NCBI GenBank assembly: GCA_006969905.1
Contig: CP030887.1
Coordinates: 3,026,730 to 3,090,729 of the forward strand
Origin: Balneolaceae bacterium
Lineage (GTDB): Bacteria; Bacteroidota; Rhodothermia; Balneolales; Balneolaceae
Direction of reading: 5' to 3'
Length of the DNA stretch: 64,000 nucleotides
Shown here: piece by piece, positions 10,901 through 18,866 of the stretch
Numbering within the stretch: the stretch's first letter is position 1
Layout of the letters: each line of letters begins with the position of its first letter
Notes under the pieces: model-generated
Told to the model about the DNA's origin: nothing
The model's input: only the letters and a program-made list of their open reading frames with translations
Databases searched by the model: none
Translations under genes and position numbers: made by a program

Positions 10901-11187
10901 AAACTATGAAGCTTACCGGGGCCGGCACTGTTATGCCGTTTGCTGCATTATTTAGATACAAAATCTATGGCAATTTTGACTCTGATGGGGATGATGCTGC
11001 AGCAGGCAGCCAGGTTGAGCTAAAACTCTTTGATCACATTTTCGAAGGCCAAAGCGAATTCATTGATCAACATCAATTCAATATCCTGAAGCACGCTGCC
11101 TGGTTCTGTGTTGCGGGGATGGATGCTTTTGACAAATGGTATAAAGAACGAGTAGTTGCGTTAAATGCAAAAATGGAAACTGAGTAA
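7957..11187 (+). CDS. Large protein with C-terminal WCHLLGHGD/CNTEQ motif, copy 2 (1076 aa)
   Basis: Second copy of the preceding family, 10 nt downstream of it. It keeps the N-terminal CENSMLCH segment at the same positions (Cys27, Cys33, His34), GNNAWYVETYA, THLIWY, DDSLFVWEWLAP, RARGKRLPAGSVMAKL and the C-terminal motif WCHLLGHGD (His893, His897) followed by GNFVSGSFHCNTEQLA (His914, Cys915, Asn916). The two copies are clearly diverged over most of their length and differ by small insertions, so this is an old duplication rather than a recent repeat. Retention of the same polar residues in both copies suggests a working metal or catalytic site in each. Two subunits of one complex, or two effectors with different targets, are both possible. 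No signal peptide, no membrane segment. Confidence 0.85.
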   Translation: MPTNLESFFTYNGKPEEDGFYNLIKGCENSMLCHKVILELFMDVLKTNSTLKRTGTFTPIPNKIPNQKDLDALLDYLPEEVKDPMVQVFFEEWNNSPDSDEIGNNAWYVETYAGSIDGTGDSSSLQVAVDFVRAAYYTEEYNNLQKIYNEKGWTVTDIPNPLPNSDMQTPPTKTNVITFCGELSDWIKVNDPEVIALTNLQDATTYGDADAILTAILGASPIANVDTTDFCTALLNEIEATNKSGLPSSIGARRQLIRSSLAEINKGGSIWKTSESLKALANQYTGKDEEYWRTKVPKAFDLINQLFYQGLTLADQTNVAAVRASILDIFKDFQSSFSVTTYLFQELNNTCSEQIKVVNPDLAMLDAWIDEINEPIPDAIHYSNIELLMKSVCDILESIPLIYKGSNANLFSFTDYDNINAKANACSFPDGENSLTSDELNIFPDAVEYENNPPSQIKKQFRPVYGIFTKGEDSYFKFFNVGSVITDGSFYFEDSSNPTLIETKYYQSSSASGPLNIDLSACTINGNKATPFGGVSGLTKEGVQNTIPGVKDYKEQKGKSISKQNFFAAIRLLTKWKDLKGQLSYEVLYSTIPGEDNYDTHLIWYVASGNLDRTDKVDDSLFVWEWLAPGSVKDKYPNLWKFLELPESRQLVRSSPYADTASLGGTTVRITDLFSLDLAVFGYPLVYINDELFVPTNTPNTNLPYAIDQVLERAAGTSTSLDDLSVDLLQIFNFAYYRKATMTGSRLKVIKWIPANHRPNNLDDGIDLGDVGQPQNLSAIGISPSISFRNNNNVEYFKKYTGSDGPAHTSLKNKGNPLYRARGKRLPAGSVMAKLNASRATGTSALPIKSSSLSASDFGDWVLSNSEDYVLPEWKKLKMNNRSDLPTNQEWCHLLGHGDSGDERLGNFVSGSFHCNTEQLAMESKERRSITQQAPKGKYHLRSTAYLFNDDHKLLKDDYLTNDAAYQKMVKVYSALQVKKGKTMKLTGAGTVMPFAALFRYKIYGNFDSDGDDAAAGSQVELKLFDHIFEGQSEFIDQHQFNILKHAAWFCVAGMDAFDKWYKERVVALNAKMETE

Positions 11188-11195
11188 ATAAAATT

Positions 11196-14100
11196 ATGAA
11201 TACTCCACTACAACAAATCACTCCGGTTGGAGGAACATTAACACTTACTGCTGATGACCTTGGTAACTACGCTTACTCCGGCATAAGAAATGCGTTAAAG
11301 CTTACAAGTGATTTAAGCATTACAAATTGTACCATTCCTATTCCCGCTACTGCAAACCTTCTAATAGCTGAAGGGAATATTGCATCATTCTTAGGACAGG
11401 GACAGGCAACTATCAGGCTCTATTTGTTTGAGGTGGCTACTCTTCTGGATACCACTGAAAGACATGCAGTATTACTTTTCACCTCTTTACCAGCCGGACT
11501 GGATGTATCAAAATTTTTGAGCCCTTTCTGCAAAAATGCCAGTGGCACCTCTCTGCCTGCTGAGGTCACTGCATTGCAAACTCTTTCGTTCGATACCAGT
11601 GCCCCATACTTATTGTACTCAACCCTAGCTTATGATAATTCCTCGTATGTAAACCCGGTTTTTCCCCCTGAAAATGATACCACCTTATCAGCCCCAATTA
11701 AGAGCTTTATCCAAACTGTAAAAGCCGAACTCGCCCAAGGCTATTTATTTGAAGCTACGGCTCAATTGCAATCAACTATCACTATCCCACCTCCTTCCGG
11801 ATCGCCTGCTGGTACTCCTTCAACAACCATTGATTTATCAACCGTTTTAAAAGTTTTGGGACTGGATGCATTAGTAACCGCTAGTTTTAGCATTACGGGT
11901 CAACTTGAGTTTGAAAGAGCTTCGAGCACCTTAAATCTATTTCATCAAATTAATGCTTCGGCTACACCTGTTCCTTTAGATCCAACTATTAAAGCAGCGG
12001 GCATTGGTATCAATTTGGGATCAGGGGTTATTCAAATACCCACATTTATTCTTCAGGGCCAGCTAACGTTGGGAAGTACCCCATCTGATGTGGAAATGAT
12101 TTTTAGCCCGTATTTAGAACAGTTACAAGTTAAGTTTTCTCATTTACCTGATTTCGCTGATCTGGCGACCCATTTCACTGGAACATCACTAAACGATATT
12201 TTAGGTGGCTCACTTCCCGAAAATGCAATCTCCGATCTGGGTGCATTAGAAATCCTCTCGCTGGATCTGACCATTGCTCTGGATGCATTAAGTGTAACCG
12301 CTCTATCATTCAGTATTTCAACCGAGCATCCTTTGGCTCTTTTTGACGGAATTACGCTGCAACCTGCCCTTATTGTTTCCTTTACTGATCCATTCGCTTC
12401 CTACTATTCTGTAAATATTGACGTAGTTGGAAAATGGTTCTTCAAAAGTAATTCCCTTGATACCATACTTATGGTGCAACGTGGTCCAGTTGCTGCTCAG
12501 GACAGTACCACATTTATTGCCCGTATGGGTTTAGGTGCGGGTATCGATCTTATTGAGGTTGCAGCCTCCCTCTTTCATAAGCAGATATCGGGATTGCCTA
12601 CACTTACATTATCTGACGTTGAAGTAATTGCTCAAAAAACAGGAAGTGGAAATTCTGTAAAGGAATCCGTCAACCTATCTCTTGATGTGTCTTCAGGTTG
12701 GAATCTGGATGGTGTTGATATCGAAATCGAAGACTTAAACTTATCAGTAGGTTTTGAAAAAGAAAGCCCTAATTCTAACTGGCAGGCAAGTGATGTATCA
12801 GCACAGGGTACCCTGGAAATCGGGTCTCTCTTCTTTAACCTGGATGCTGAATACGATGCTTCTGAAAAATCATGGACGTTTAATGGCGGTACGCTTCCAG
12901 GAGAGAAAATTAATCTTGGGGATTTATTAGCAGATATTACCCAGGCTTTAAAATTAGATCCACCGGCAGATTTCCTTGATCCCTTCAAAACGGTAGAGAT
13001 AACAGGTTGCTTCATTGAATACCAAACCAGCAGTACAAGTTCTTCAAGTTGGAAAATCACCGTTTCAACAGATTTTGTGTCGGGTTCCGCATTCAACGGT
13101 ATTGGGTTAGATGAAATAGTAATCAGTTTTGCCAGAAATGGAACAGGCACTTCATTTTCTTTTGATGCCACTGCCCCAGCAACTCAGGGCGCTGATGATT
13201 TAACTACTTATTTGAAAAGTTCTTTAGGAGTTGATGTTGATTTACCAACAGCGCTTACAGGTACTGATATAAAGCTAAAAGGGCTGAGTGCTTCTTATGA
13301 TTCAGCAACTAAAAACTACAGCTTTATGGCCTACCTCAACTTTGGCAGCAATGCCCTTGTTCAGCTAAGTATTGATATTACCACTCAAACGCTTAATGGC
13401 ACAAGTACAAAAGACTATTACCTGGGAGGCTTTTTGATTTTCAACCCGGGTGATCCTGATCAATTTGAGTTTACTCTGGATTTGGTCAAATCAGGAACTG
13501 CGAGCAACCTCGTTGCTTCCTTTCAGTCCAGCACAACCAGCAAAGGTATTACCCTCAATAAGCTGGTTCAGGCAATTGATCCTACAGCTCCCGGCCTGGA
13601 TGCTTACGAAATTGAAATTAAAGATGCTCTTTTTGCGCATAGTGGTGCAAGTGGTGTTAATCCTGCCAAGTCTTTATTTGCTGTAGATATGGGTGCGCAG
13701 GTAAACCTCTCTAAATTAGGAGATTTACCTTTGATCGGGCATGAATTGGAAACCGCAAGTAGTTTAGACCTTGCGTTTCAGGTAAGTTATGCCACAGGTG
13801 ATTATTCCGTAGCAGAAATTCAGGCTATCAATAAACTTATTGGTGATCCAAGTTTCAGGTTCCCTGAAACAGTCATTGTAAAAGGTACTCCGTCCATTTC
13901 CACATCCATGCGTGTCGGCAACGACCAGCTAATTGATATGACCGTGCCTGTTACTGCCAATAATGACGGAAGTCTGTCTCCTTCAGGTGGAACCAACATC
14001 CCCTCTTCAGATCCAAATACCTCTTCAACCGGAGGAAGTGATGGAATTACCTGGTTCCCATTAAATAAGGCTTTTGGTCCTATGAGAATAAATCGTGTTG

Positions 14101-16211
14101 GACTTGCCTTCGATAAAGCAAGTACAAGTATTGTAGGTTATCTGGATGGAGCCGTAACTATTGGCCCACTTACCTTTGATTTGTTAGGATTAGATGTAGG
14201 TGTACCACTTACTGGAACCGATAAATTCCATCCTACCTTTGGAATACAGGGCTTAGGACTTGAGTATCAAAATGGGCCACTAAATATTGGAGGAGCCCTA
14301 TTTAAAGGAATAAATAATGGATTAACTGAATTCGATGGTTTTGTTACCGTTAGTACCGAATCTCTTGAAATAGGAGCTGTTGGTTCTTTTGCACAAATGA
14401 ATGATGGCCATGACTCTTTATTTGTGTATGCGGTACTTGGAGAACCTCTTGGTGGCCCTGCATTTTTCTTTGTCACTGGTTTAGCAGGAGGGTTCGGTTA
14501 CAACCGGAAACTACTGCCCCCTCCTATTTCTGAAGTTCAGAATTTTCCATTGATAGCAGAAGCTATGGCTCCATCTCCTCAACCTCAGGCGGGTGATTTA
14601 AGTGGTGTAAAAGATTATGTTGCGAAACAGCTACAATTAATGCAAAAAGATATTGTACCATCTTCTGGTGAATACTTTTTAACTGCTGGAATAAAGTTTA
14701 CTTCATTCGAGCTGATAAATGGATTTCTATTAGCTGTAGTACAGTTTGGTAATGAGTTTAGGATTGACATTTTAGGTCTGGCTAATGCCGTTCTACCGCC
14801 TGATGACAATAGTGACCCAATTGCTGAAGCACAATTAGCCATTCTTGCGCATTATGTACCTTCAGAAGGATCCATATGGGTTCAGGGACAGTTAACACCT
14901 AATTCATTTATCCTATCCAGAAACTGCCATTTAACAGGTGGCTTTGCATTAGCAGCCTGGGATGGCGGCCCACATGAGGGAACATTTGTTGTGAGCATAG
15001 GTGGCTATGCAAAAAATTTCCAGGTTCCAGATTATTACCCACAACCTCCCCGGGTTGGATTTAACTGGCAGGTAAGTTCACACCTCAATGTTAAAGGTGG
15101 TGGATACTTTGCCCTTTTACCTCATGCCTTGATGGCTGGAGGAAGCCTGGATGCCGTATGGCAAAGTGGCGATGTAAAAGCCTGGTTTTTGATGGGAGCA
15201 GATTTTCTGATAGAATGGAAACCCCTTCACTATGAAGCCGATATCTATGTTGATCTGGGGGCTGAATTAATCATTCATTTTTTTGGCACACATCACGTAT
15301 CTATCGATGCCAGCGCAGACCTTGAAGTTTGGGGACCCGAATTTGGAGGCCACGCCAGGATTACTGTGCACGTTATCGGAATCCATTTCCACTTCAGTAT
15401 AGATTTTGGCGCGTCTTCATCAAAAAAACCAAATTTGAAATGGTCTGAATTTCAGAGCTCTTTCTTGCCTTCAGATAATAAGCAGTGGTTAGGTGTTAAT
15501 ATTCAGGATGGTTTATTGCGAACAGTAAAAGGAAAGTTACCTGACAATTCTGAAGTAGATGTTTGGATAGTTAAAAGGGATAAATTAAACCTGAGTACCT
15601 CAGCAGCGTTGCCTGTGAAGTCTGCGGAGTTTAAGCTAGATGGAACTGCAGCTACTGCACCATCAATTACTCCTACAACCCCCGGAATTGCGCCTATGGA
15701 TGTTGGCACTATCGATACCTCAAAACATACTATATCTATTACGAAGGTTGTAGCCGGTACCGCTTCACAAACTGTGGCTGGCATTACAGTTCCAAGCGAG
15801 CAATTAAAGCTGGTACCTACTGCCAAAAAAATACCCAGTGCGATGTGGGGGCATACTCGCAGTCAACCTCTTAACCCTACTCCCGGAACTGATGTATTAG
15901 ACTCTGTATCTGGTTTTTCTATAGTACCAACACAGGAAGCTTATGACGATCCGGATGCAATAACTGTTGACAGGTCTTCATTAGCTTATGAGACAGAACA
16001 GCTAAATGGGTTTGAATGGGTTTCCAGTACTGGTTCATTCCAGTCTGTGACTTCTTCGTGGACAGCCATCGAAGCTTCAATTCAAAGTACAAACTCAATT
16101 CGGACTACGGCCTTAGAAAAAATGGGCTTTACCGATTTTAAAGAGAATTTTAATCAGCCATTAGAACTGGATAACCCTGAGTTACCAGAACTAGGTACGC
16201 TCATTAATTAA
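11196..16211 (+). CDS. DUF6603-type giant beta-rich protein (1671 aa)
   Basis: Starts 8 nt after the upstream stop. Roughly residues 200-950 look like repeated beta-rich modules, each with a short leucine-rich amphipathic segment (LNDILGGSLPE, LGDLLADITQALKL, LTTYLKSSLGVDV, LNKLVQAIDPTAP) followed by strands of the form 'xIxGxxLSYD'. After a low-complexity Ser/Thr/Gly/Asn linker (about 935-955) comes a conserved C-terminal region: GPMRINRVGLAFD (near 958), FGIQGLGLEYQNGPL, GGFGYNRKLLPPP (near 1100), YFALLPHALMAGGSLDAV (near 1303), FLIEWKPLHYEA and LEVWGPEFGGHARI (near 1375). I recognise this as the DUF6603 pattern, from memory. Function is unknown. The tandem beta modules suggest a long fibre or wall-like structure. 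No signal peptide or C-terminal sorting signal is visible, so a route out of the cell, if any, is not evident. Confidence 0.85.
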   Translation: MNTPLQQITPVGGTLTLTADDLGNYAYSGIRNALKLTSDLSITNCTIPIPATANLLIAEGNIASFLGQGQATIRLYLFEVATLLDTTERHAVLLFTSLPAGLDVSKFLSPFCKNASGTSLPAEVTALQTLSFDTSAPYLLYSTLAYDNSSYVNPVFPPENDTTLSAPIKSFIQTVKAELAQGYLFEATAQLQSTITIPPPSGSPAGTPSTTIDLSTVLKVLGLDALVTASFSITGQLEFERASSTLNLFHQINASATPVPLDPTIKAAGIGINLGSGVIQIPTFILQGQLTLGSTPSDVEMIFSPYLEQLQVKFSHLPDFADLATHFTGTSLNDILGGSLPENAISDLGALEILSLDLTIALDALSVTALSFSISTEHPLALFDGITLQPALIVSFTDPFASYYSVNIDVVGKWFFKSNSLDTILMVQRGPVAAQDSTTFIARMGLGAGIDLIEVAASLFHKQISGLPTLTLSDVEVIAQKTGSGNSVKESVNLSLDVSSGWNLDGVDIEIEDLNLSVGFEKESPNSNWQASDVSAQGTLEIGSLFFNLDAEYDASEKSWTFNGGTLPGEKINLGDLLADITQALKLDPPADFLDPFKTVEITGCFIEYQTSSTSSSSWKITVSTDFVSGSAFNGIGLDEIVISFARNGTGTSFSFDATAPATQGADDLTTYLKSSLGVDVDLPTALTGTDIKLKGLSASYDSATKNYSFMAYLNFGSNALVQLSIDITTQTLNGTSTKDYYLGGFLIFNPGDPDQFEFTLDLVKSGTASNLVASFQSSTTSKGITLNKLVQAIDPTAPGLDAYEIEIKDALFAHSGASGVNPAKSLFAVDMGAQVNLSKLGDLPLIGHELETASSLDLAFQVSYATGDYSVAEIQAINKLIGDPSFRFPETVIVKGTPSISTSMRVGNDQLIDMTVPVTANNDGSLSPSGGTNIPSSDPNTSSTGGSDGITWFPLNKAFGPMRINRVGLAFDKASTSIVGYLDGAVTIGPLTFDLLGLDVGVPLTGTDKFHPTFGIQGLGLEYQNGPLNIGGALFKGINNGLTEFDGFVTVSTESLEIGAVGSFAQMNDGHDSLFVYAVLGEPLGGPAFFFVTGLAGGFGYNRKLLPPPISEVQNFPLIAEAMAPSPQPQAGDLSGVKDYVAKQLQLMQKDIVPSSGEYFLTAGIKFTSFELINGFLLAVVQFGNEFRIDILGLANAVLPPDDNSDPIAEAQLAILAHYVPSEGSIWVQGQLTPNSFILSRNCHLTGGFALAAWDGGPHEGTFVVSIGGYAKNFQVPDYYPQPPRVGFNWQVSSHLNVKGGGYFALLPHALMAGGSLDAVWQSGDVKAWFLMGADFLIEWKPLHYEADIYVDLGAELIIHFFGTHHVSIDASADLEVWGPEFGGHARITVHVIGIHFHFSIDFGASSSKKPNLKWSEFQSSFLPSDNKQWLGVNIQDGLLRTVKGKLPDNSEVDVWIVKRDKLNLSTSAALPVKSAEFKLDGTAATAPSITPTTPGIAPMDVGTIDTSKHTISITKVVAGTASQTVAGITVPSEQLKLVPTAKKIPSAMWGHTRSQPLNPTPGTDVLDSVSGFSIVPTQEAYDDPDAITVDRSSLAYETEQLNGFEWVSSTGSFQSVTSSWTAIEASIQSTNSIRTTALEKMGFTDFKENFNQPLELDNPELPELGTLIN

Positions 16212-16230
16212 ACATAAAGGCACTTAACCA

Positions 16231-18291
16231 ATGAGTACAATTAAGCTCGCAACCCCTGCAAAACCACAAGGTAAAATTACTTTTTCTTCTTTCAATTTAC
16301 CTGCGCTTGATGACGGATTATATAAAATAGAGGTCGATCATGATTTTCAAGCTGAGGCCGGGAGTACAAAACCAACGATTCCTACTCAAACTAGATATTT
16401 TGCAGCGATTGGCCCCAGGTATTCACTTGATCCCAAAGAAATATCTACCCAGTTTCCTCCTCCAAAAACCAGTGGTAATTATTACAACGTTTTGCCTCAC
16501 ATCATGTTTAATAGAGCAATTTTACCCTGGGAGCGTAAACTTGACCCTTCCAAACCTAATACACCATGGCTAACTCTGATCTCGTGCACTAATGATGAAA
16601 TGATAGGGTGGCAAAAATCTACTGCTAATAAAAAACTATTAACTGTTTGTACCAATACGCTTACAGAGGTGTGCCAGGATGCTCAAACCAACAAAATTGT
16701 ATTCCCGAAATTGTCTGACATCACTCTTTTACCCGGAGAATCTTCATCAGAGCCTGTAAACTATATTGACATTCCTGAACCATTGCTACAACTGGTTTTG
16801 CCTACTGAAGATGAATTACCGACACTGGCTAATGTAAGGCAATCAGCAGATCCAGCCCCTTCTGGAAGTGAAAACCCTAAATATCCGGTACTTATTTGCA
16901 ATCGGCTTCCTCAGCCAGGTCAGGAAAACACCGTATTTTTGATTTCTTTGGAAAATCGAATGGATGTTTATACGCAATTAGCGTCAGCAACACCTTTAGC
17001 AGGCGTTCCCAGCCCATCATCTAATCCTAAAATTTACCGTTTTGCTGTATTAAACAATTGGCGTTTTGCCTCAGTAACTCCCAATTTATCGTTTGAGGAA
17101 TTACTTCTTGACGCTAATAAGTTTAAAAGTACCACTACAGGTTCGTTCCGCCTTCCTAGTATAGGAGATGTAAATGCCGACTCATTTCTGGAGAAGGGAT
17201 ATGTACCCCTTGAGCACCAAACCAGACAAGGGAATAACATGGTAAGTTGGTATCGTGGTCCTTTTTTACCCGGTGTGGCGCCTGTACCAACCAACCCTCC
17301 GGCACCTTCTTCTATTACTTCTCCTGATAGCCTGGTACGCGTTTATTCTGAAATTGGAATGTTTGATGTAACCTATGCCAGTGCCTGGAATATCGGGCGA
17401 AGCTTGATACTCGAAAATAAAAGAGTTTCTCAAGCATTATTTGAGTGGAAAAGAGCCTGTGTTCAGGCAGAAAAAGCATCCCTGCCTTCCCATCTTCCTT
17501 TTAATAAAGCAATTGCTCCACCTTTGCCTGACTTGGTAAAAAACTGGTTTATAAATCTTGGACGCCTTGAACAAATACCTTTTAATTATCTTGTAGCAGA
17601 CCAAAAATTATTACCTCAGGAATCTATACAGTTCTTTTCGGTAGATGCCCAATGGGTTCAATTATTACTACGTGGAGCATTTTCGATTGGAGACATTGCT
17701 TCCAGTGATGAAGCGATAGAAGATGAATTGTTCAAAAAAATCCCAATCCCCACCGGATTGAGTGGTTTTTTATTACGGTCCAAAGTCGTAAGCGGATGGC
17801 CTCATTTATTAGTAAATGGCTTTGATACTGAACCACCAGTTGGAACTAATTTACCTTTCGAAAGCGGGGCTACTCCTCTAACCCAGTACCGCTATACGCT
17901 TGGAAAAGATACACTGCTCTGTTTATTTGAAGGCTCAATAAAAAGTGTAGAAGTTTACTTACATCCTGAAACCATCCATTTTGGTATCGACTACTACCCT
18001 GAAGACGCTGCACATGGGATTCCCTCTCCATGCTATTTGAAACTTTTACGCGATGCCTCAGGGAACCCAATTCAACCTACCACATTGCCTTGTGGAACTG
18101 ACAGATCAAAAGAGTTTGATGTTAATAATTGGGTAAGAATACCTTTTCGTTTTGACAACTGTGGGGTTATAGACTCCTCAACTTTGGTAAAGAGGTTAAC
18201 CAGCGCCATTCCAGGTACAACTATTACTCCTGCTGAGTTTGCCTATCAAATGGTGGAAGGAGTTCCAAAAGTTCGATTTACTGCCGGGTGA
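16231..18291 (+). CDS. Uncharacterised 686-aa protein with LPWER / LPQESIQFF motifs
   Basis: Last gene of the cassette, 19 nt after the DUF6603 gene. Conserved-looking blocks in order: RYFAAIGPRYSLD, FPPPKTSGNYYNVLPHI with NRAILPWER (about residues 80-103), PWLTLISC, NRLPQPGQENTVFLISLE (near 230), SWYRGPFLPG (near 343), FDVTYASAWNIGR (near 380), and LLPQESIQFFSVDAQW with GAFSIGD (about 467-490). I recall the same set of blocks in uncharacterised bacterial proteins of several phyla, often near the HWALPDALT family; that co-occurrence is memory and needs a search. No transmembrane segment, signal peptide or enzyme motif. Its C-terminal half (TQYRYTLGKDTLLCLFEG to VRFTAG) resembles a beta-rich domain. 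Transcription probably ends in the 104-nt gap before the convergent dfrA. Confidence 0.85.
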   Translation: MSTIKLATPAKPQGKITFSSFNLPALDDGLYKIEVDHDFQAEAGSTKPTIPTQTRYFAAIGPRYSLDPKEISTQFPPPKTSGNYYNVLPHIMFNRAILPWERKLDPSKPNTPWLTLISCTNDEMIGWQKSTANKKLLTVCTNTLTEVCQDAQTNKIVFPKLSDITLLPGESSSEPVNYIDIPEPLLQLVLPTEDELPTLANVRQSADPAPSGSENPKYPVLICNRLPQPGQENTVFLISLENRMDVYTQLASATPLAGVPSPSSNPKIYRFAVLNNWRFASVTPNLSFEELLLDANKFKSTTTGSFRLPSIGDVNADSFLEKGYVPLEHQTRQGNNMVSWYRGPFLPGVAPVPTNPPAPSSITSPDSLVRVYSEIGMFDVTYASAWNIGRSLILENKRVSQALFEWKRACVQAEKASLPSHLPFNKAIAPPLPDLVKNWFINLGRLEQIPFNYLVADQKLLPQESIQFFSVDAQWVQLLLRGAFSIGDIASSDEAIEDELFKKIPIPTGLSGFLLRSKVVSGWPHLLVNGFDTEPPVGTNLPFESGATPLTQYRYTLGKDTLLCLFEGSIKSVEVYLHPETIHFGIDYYPEDAAHGIPSPCYLKLLRDASGNPIQPTTLPCGTDRSKEFDVNNWVRIPFRFDNCGVIDSSTLVKRLTSAIPGTTITPAEFAYQMVEGVPKVRFTAG

Positions 18292-18328
18292 ACTTATTTG
18301 ATAGTATGGCTTTGGCTCCTAGATGAAA

Positions 18329-18351
18329 CAGTTTTGTTTTGTTTTGTTTCT
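18329..18351. repeat. Short tandem GTTTT tract in the convergent gap
   Basis: About four direct copies of a GTTTT unit lie between the end of the giant cassette and the end of dfrA. It is low-complexity and the only notable element in the first half of the gap. It may contribute T-rich sequence to plus-strand termination, but there is no strong GC stem in front of it. Confidence 0.5.
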
Positions 18352-18382
18352 ATTCAGATTGGCTGGCTTGTAGTTTTATAAA

Positions 18383-18410
18383 TATGAAAGAGTTATTAAG
18401 CTCTTTCATA
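18383..18410 (-). terminator. Hairpin overlapping the dfrA stop, possible weak terminator
   Basis: A perfect 10-bp inverted repeat (TATGAAAGAG / CTCTTTCATA, loop of 8) includes the last codons and two consecutive TAA stops of dfrA. It is AT-rich and has no clean T run on the minus strand, so termination is plausible but not certain. It could also slow exonucleases at the 3' end of the dfrA transcript. Confidence 0.4.
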
Positions 18411-18863
18411 GGTAATAAAATCCAGCTCTTCAGTCTCTCTTCTATCTGTCTCTACCCAGCTTTTTCCAATTTGATCACGGTATTCCGGGAAAAAAGTATC
18501 TCCTTCATATTCTTTTTTGACCAGTGTAACAATCATGGTATCTGCTTCCTCAATGGCCTGCCTGTAAAGTACACCTCCACCTATTATAAATACCTTTTTG
18601 TCATCCACTGCATCCAATGCTTCCTCTATAGATGTATAGGTATCTACATTTGAATAAGTCTTTGAACGGGAAAGTACAATATTCTTCCTCCCGGGCAATG
18701 GCATTTCATTGAGCTCTTCGAATACCCCCCGGCCCATAATCATGGTTCCACCCATCGTAGTATTTTTGAAATGCTGCAGATCTTCTTTATACCTCCACGG
18801 AAGCCCTCCATCTTTTCCAATCACGAGATTCGGATCATGGGCAACAACAATCACCATTTCCAT
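18396..18863 (-). CDS. folA: Dihydrofolate reductase
   Basis: Reduces dihydrofolate to tetrahydrofolate with NADPH, restoring the cofactor used up by thymidylate synthase encoded just upstream. The 155-residue length is typical. Visible family motifs: VIGKDGGLPW (residues 14-23), the acidic substrate-binding position in the following YKEDLQHF (Glu27/Asp28), MGRGVFEEL near 43, GRKNIVLSR, and the NADPH-binding FIIGGG near 94. It starts 3 nt after thyA stops, so the two are translationally close and almost surely co-transcribed. It is the last gene of the minus-strand run, and two TAA codons in tandem close the frame. Confidence 0.97.
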   Translation of the reverse strand: MEMVIVVAHDPNLVIGKDGGLPWRYKEDLQHFKNTTMGGTMIMGRGVFEELNEMPLPGRKNIVLSRSKTYSNVDTYTSIEEALDAVDDKKVFIIGGGVLYRQAIEEADTMIVTLVKKEYEGDTFFPEYRDQIGKSWVETDRRETEELDFITYERA

Positions 18864-18866
18864 GAA

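Noticed and set aside
12632-13171. Minus-strand frame of 179 aa inside the DUF6603 gene
   Set aside because: Antisense to a conserved gene, with no family motif; a shadow of codon bias.
1-18291. Prophage or phage remnant, because of the tail-fibre-like module and giant genes
   Set aside because: No terminase, portal, capsid, integrase, tape measure or lysis genes, and no attachment repeats seen; only one visible module is fibre-like.
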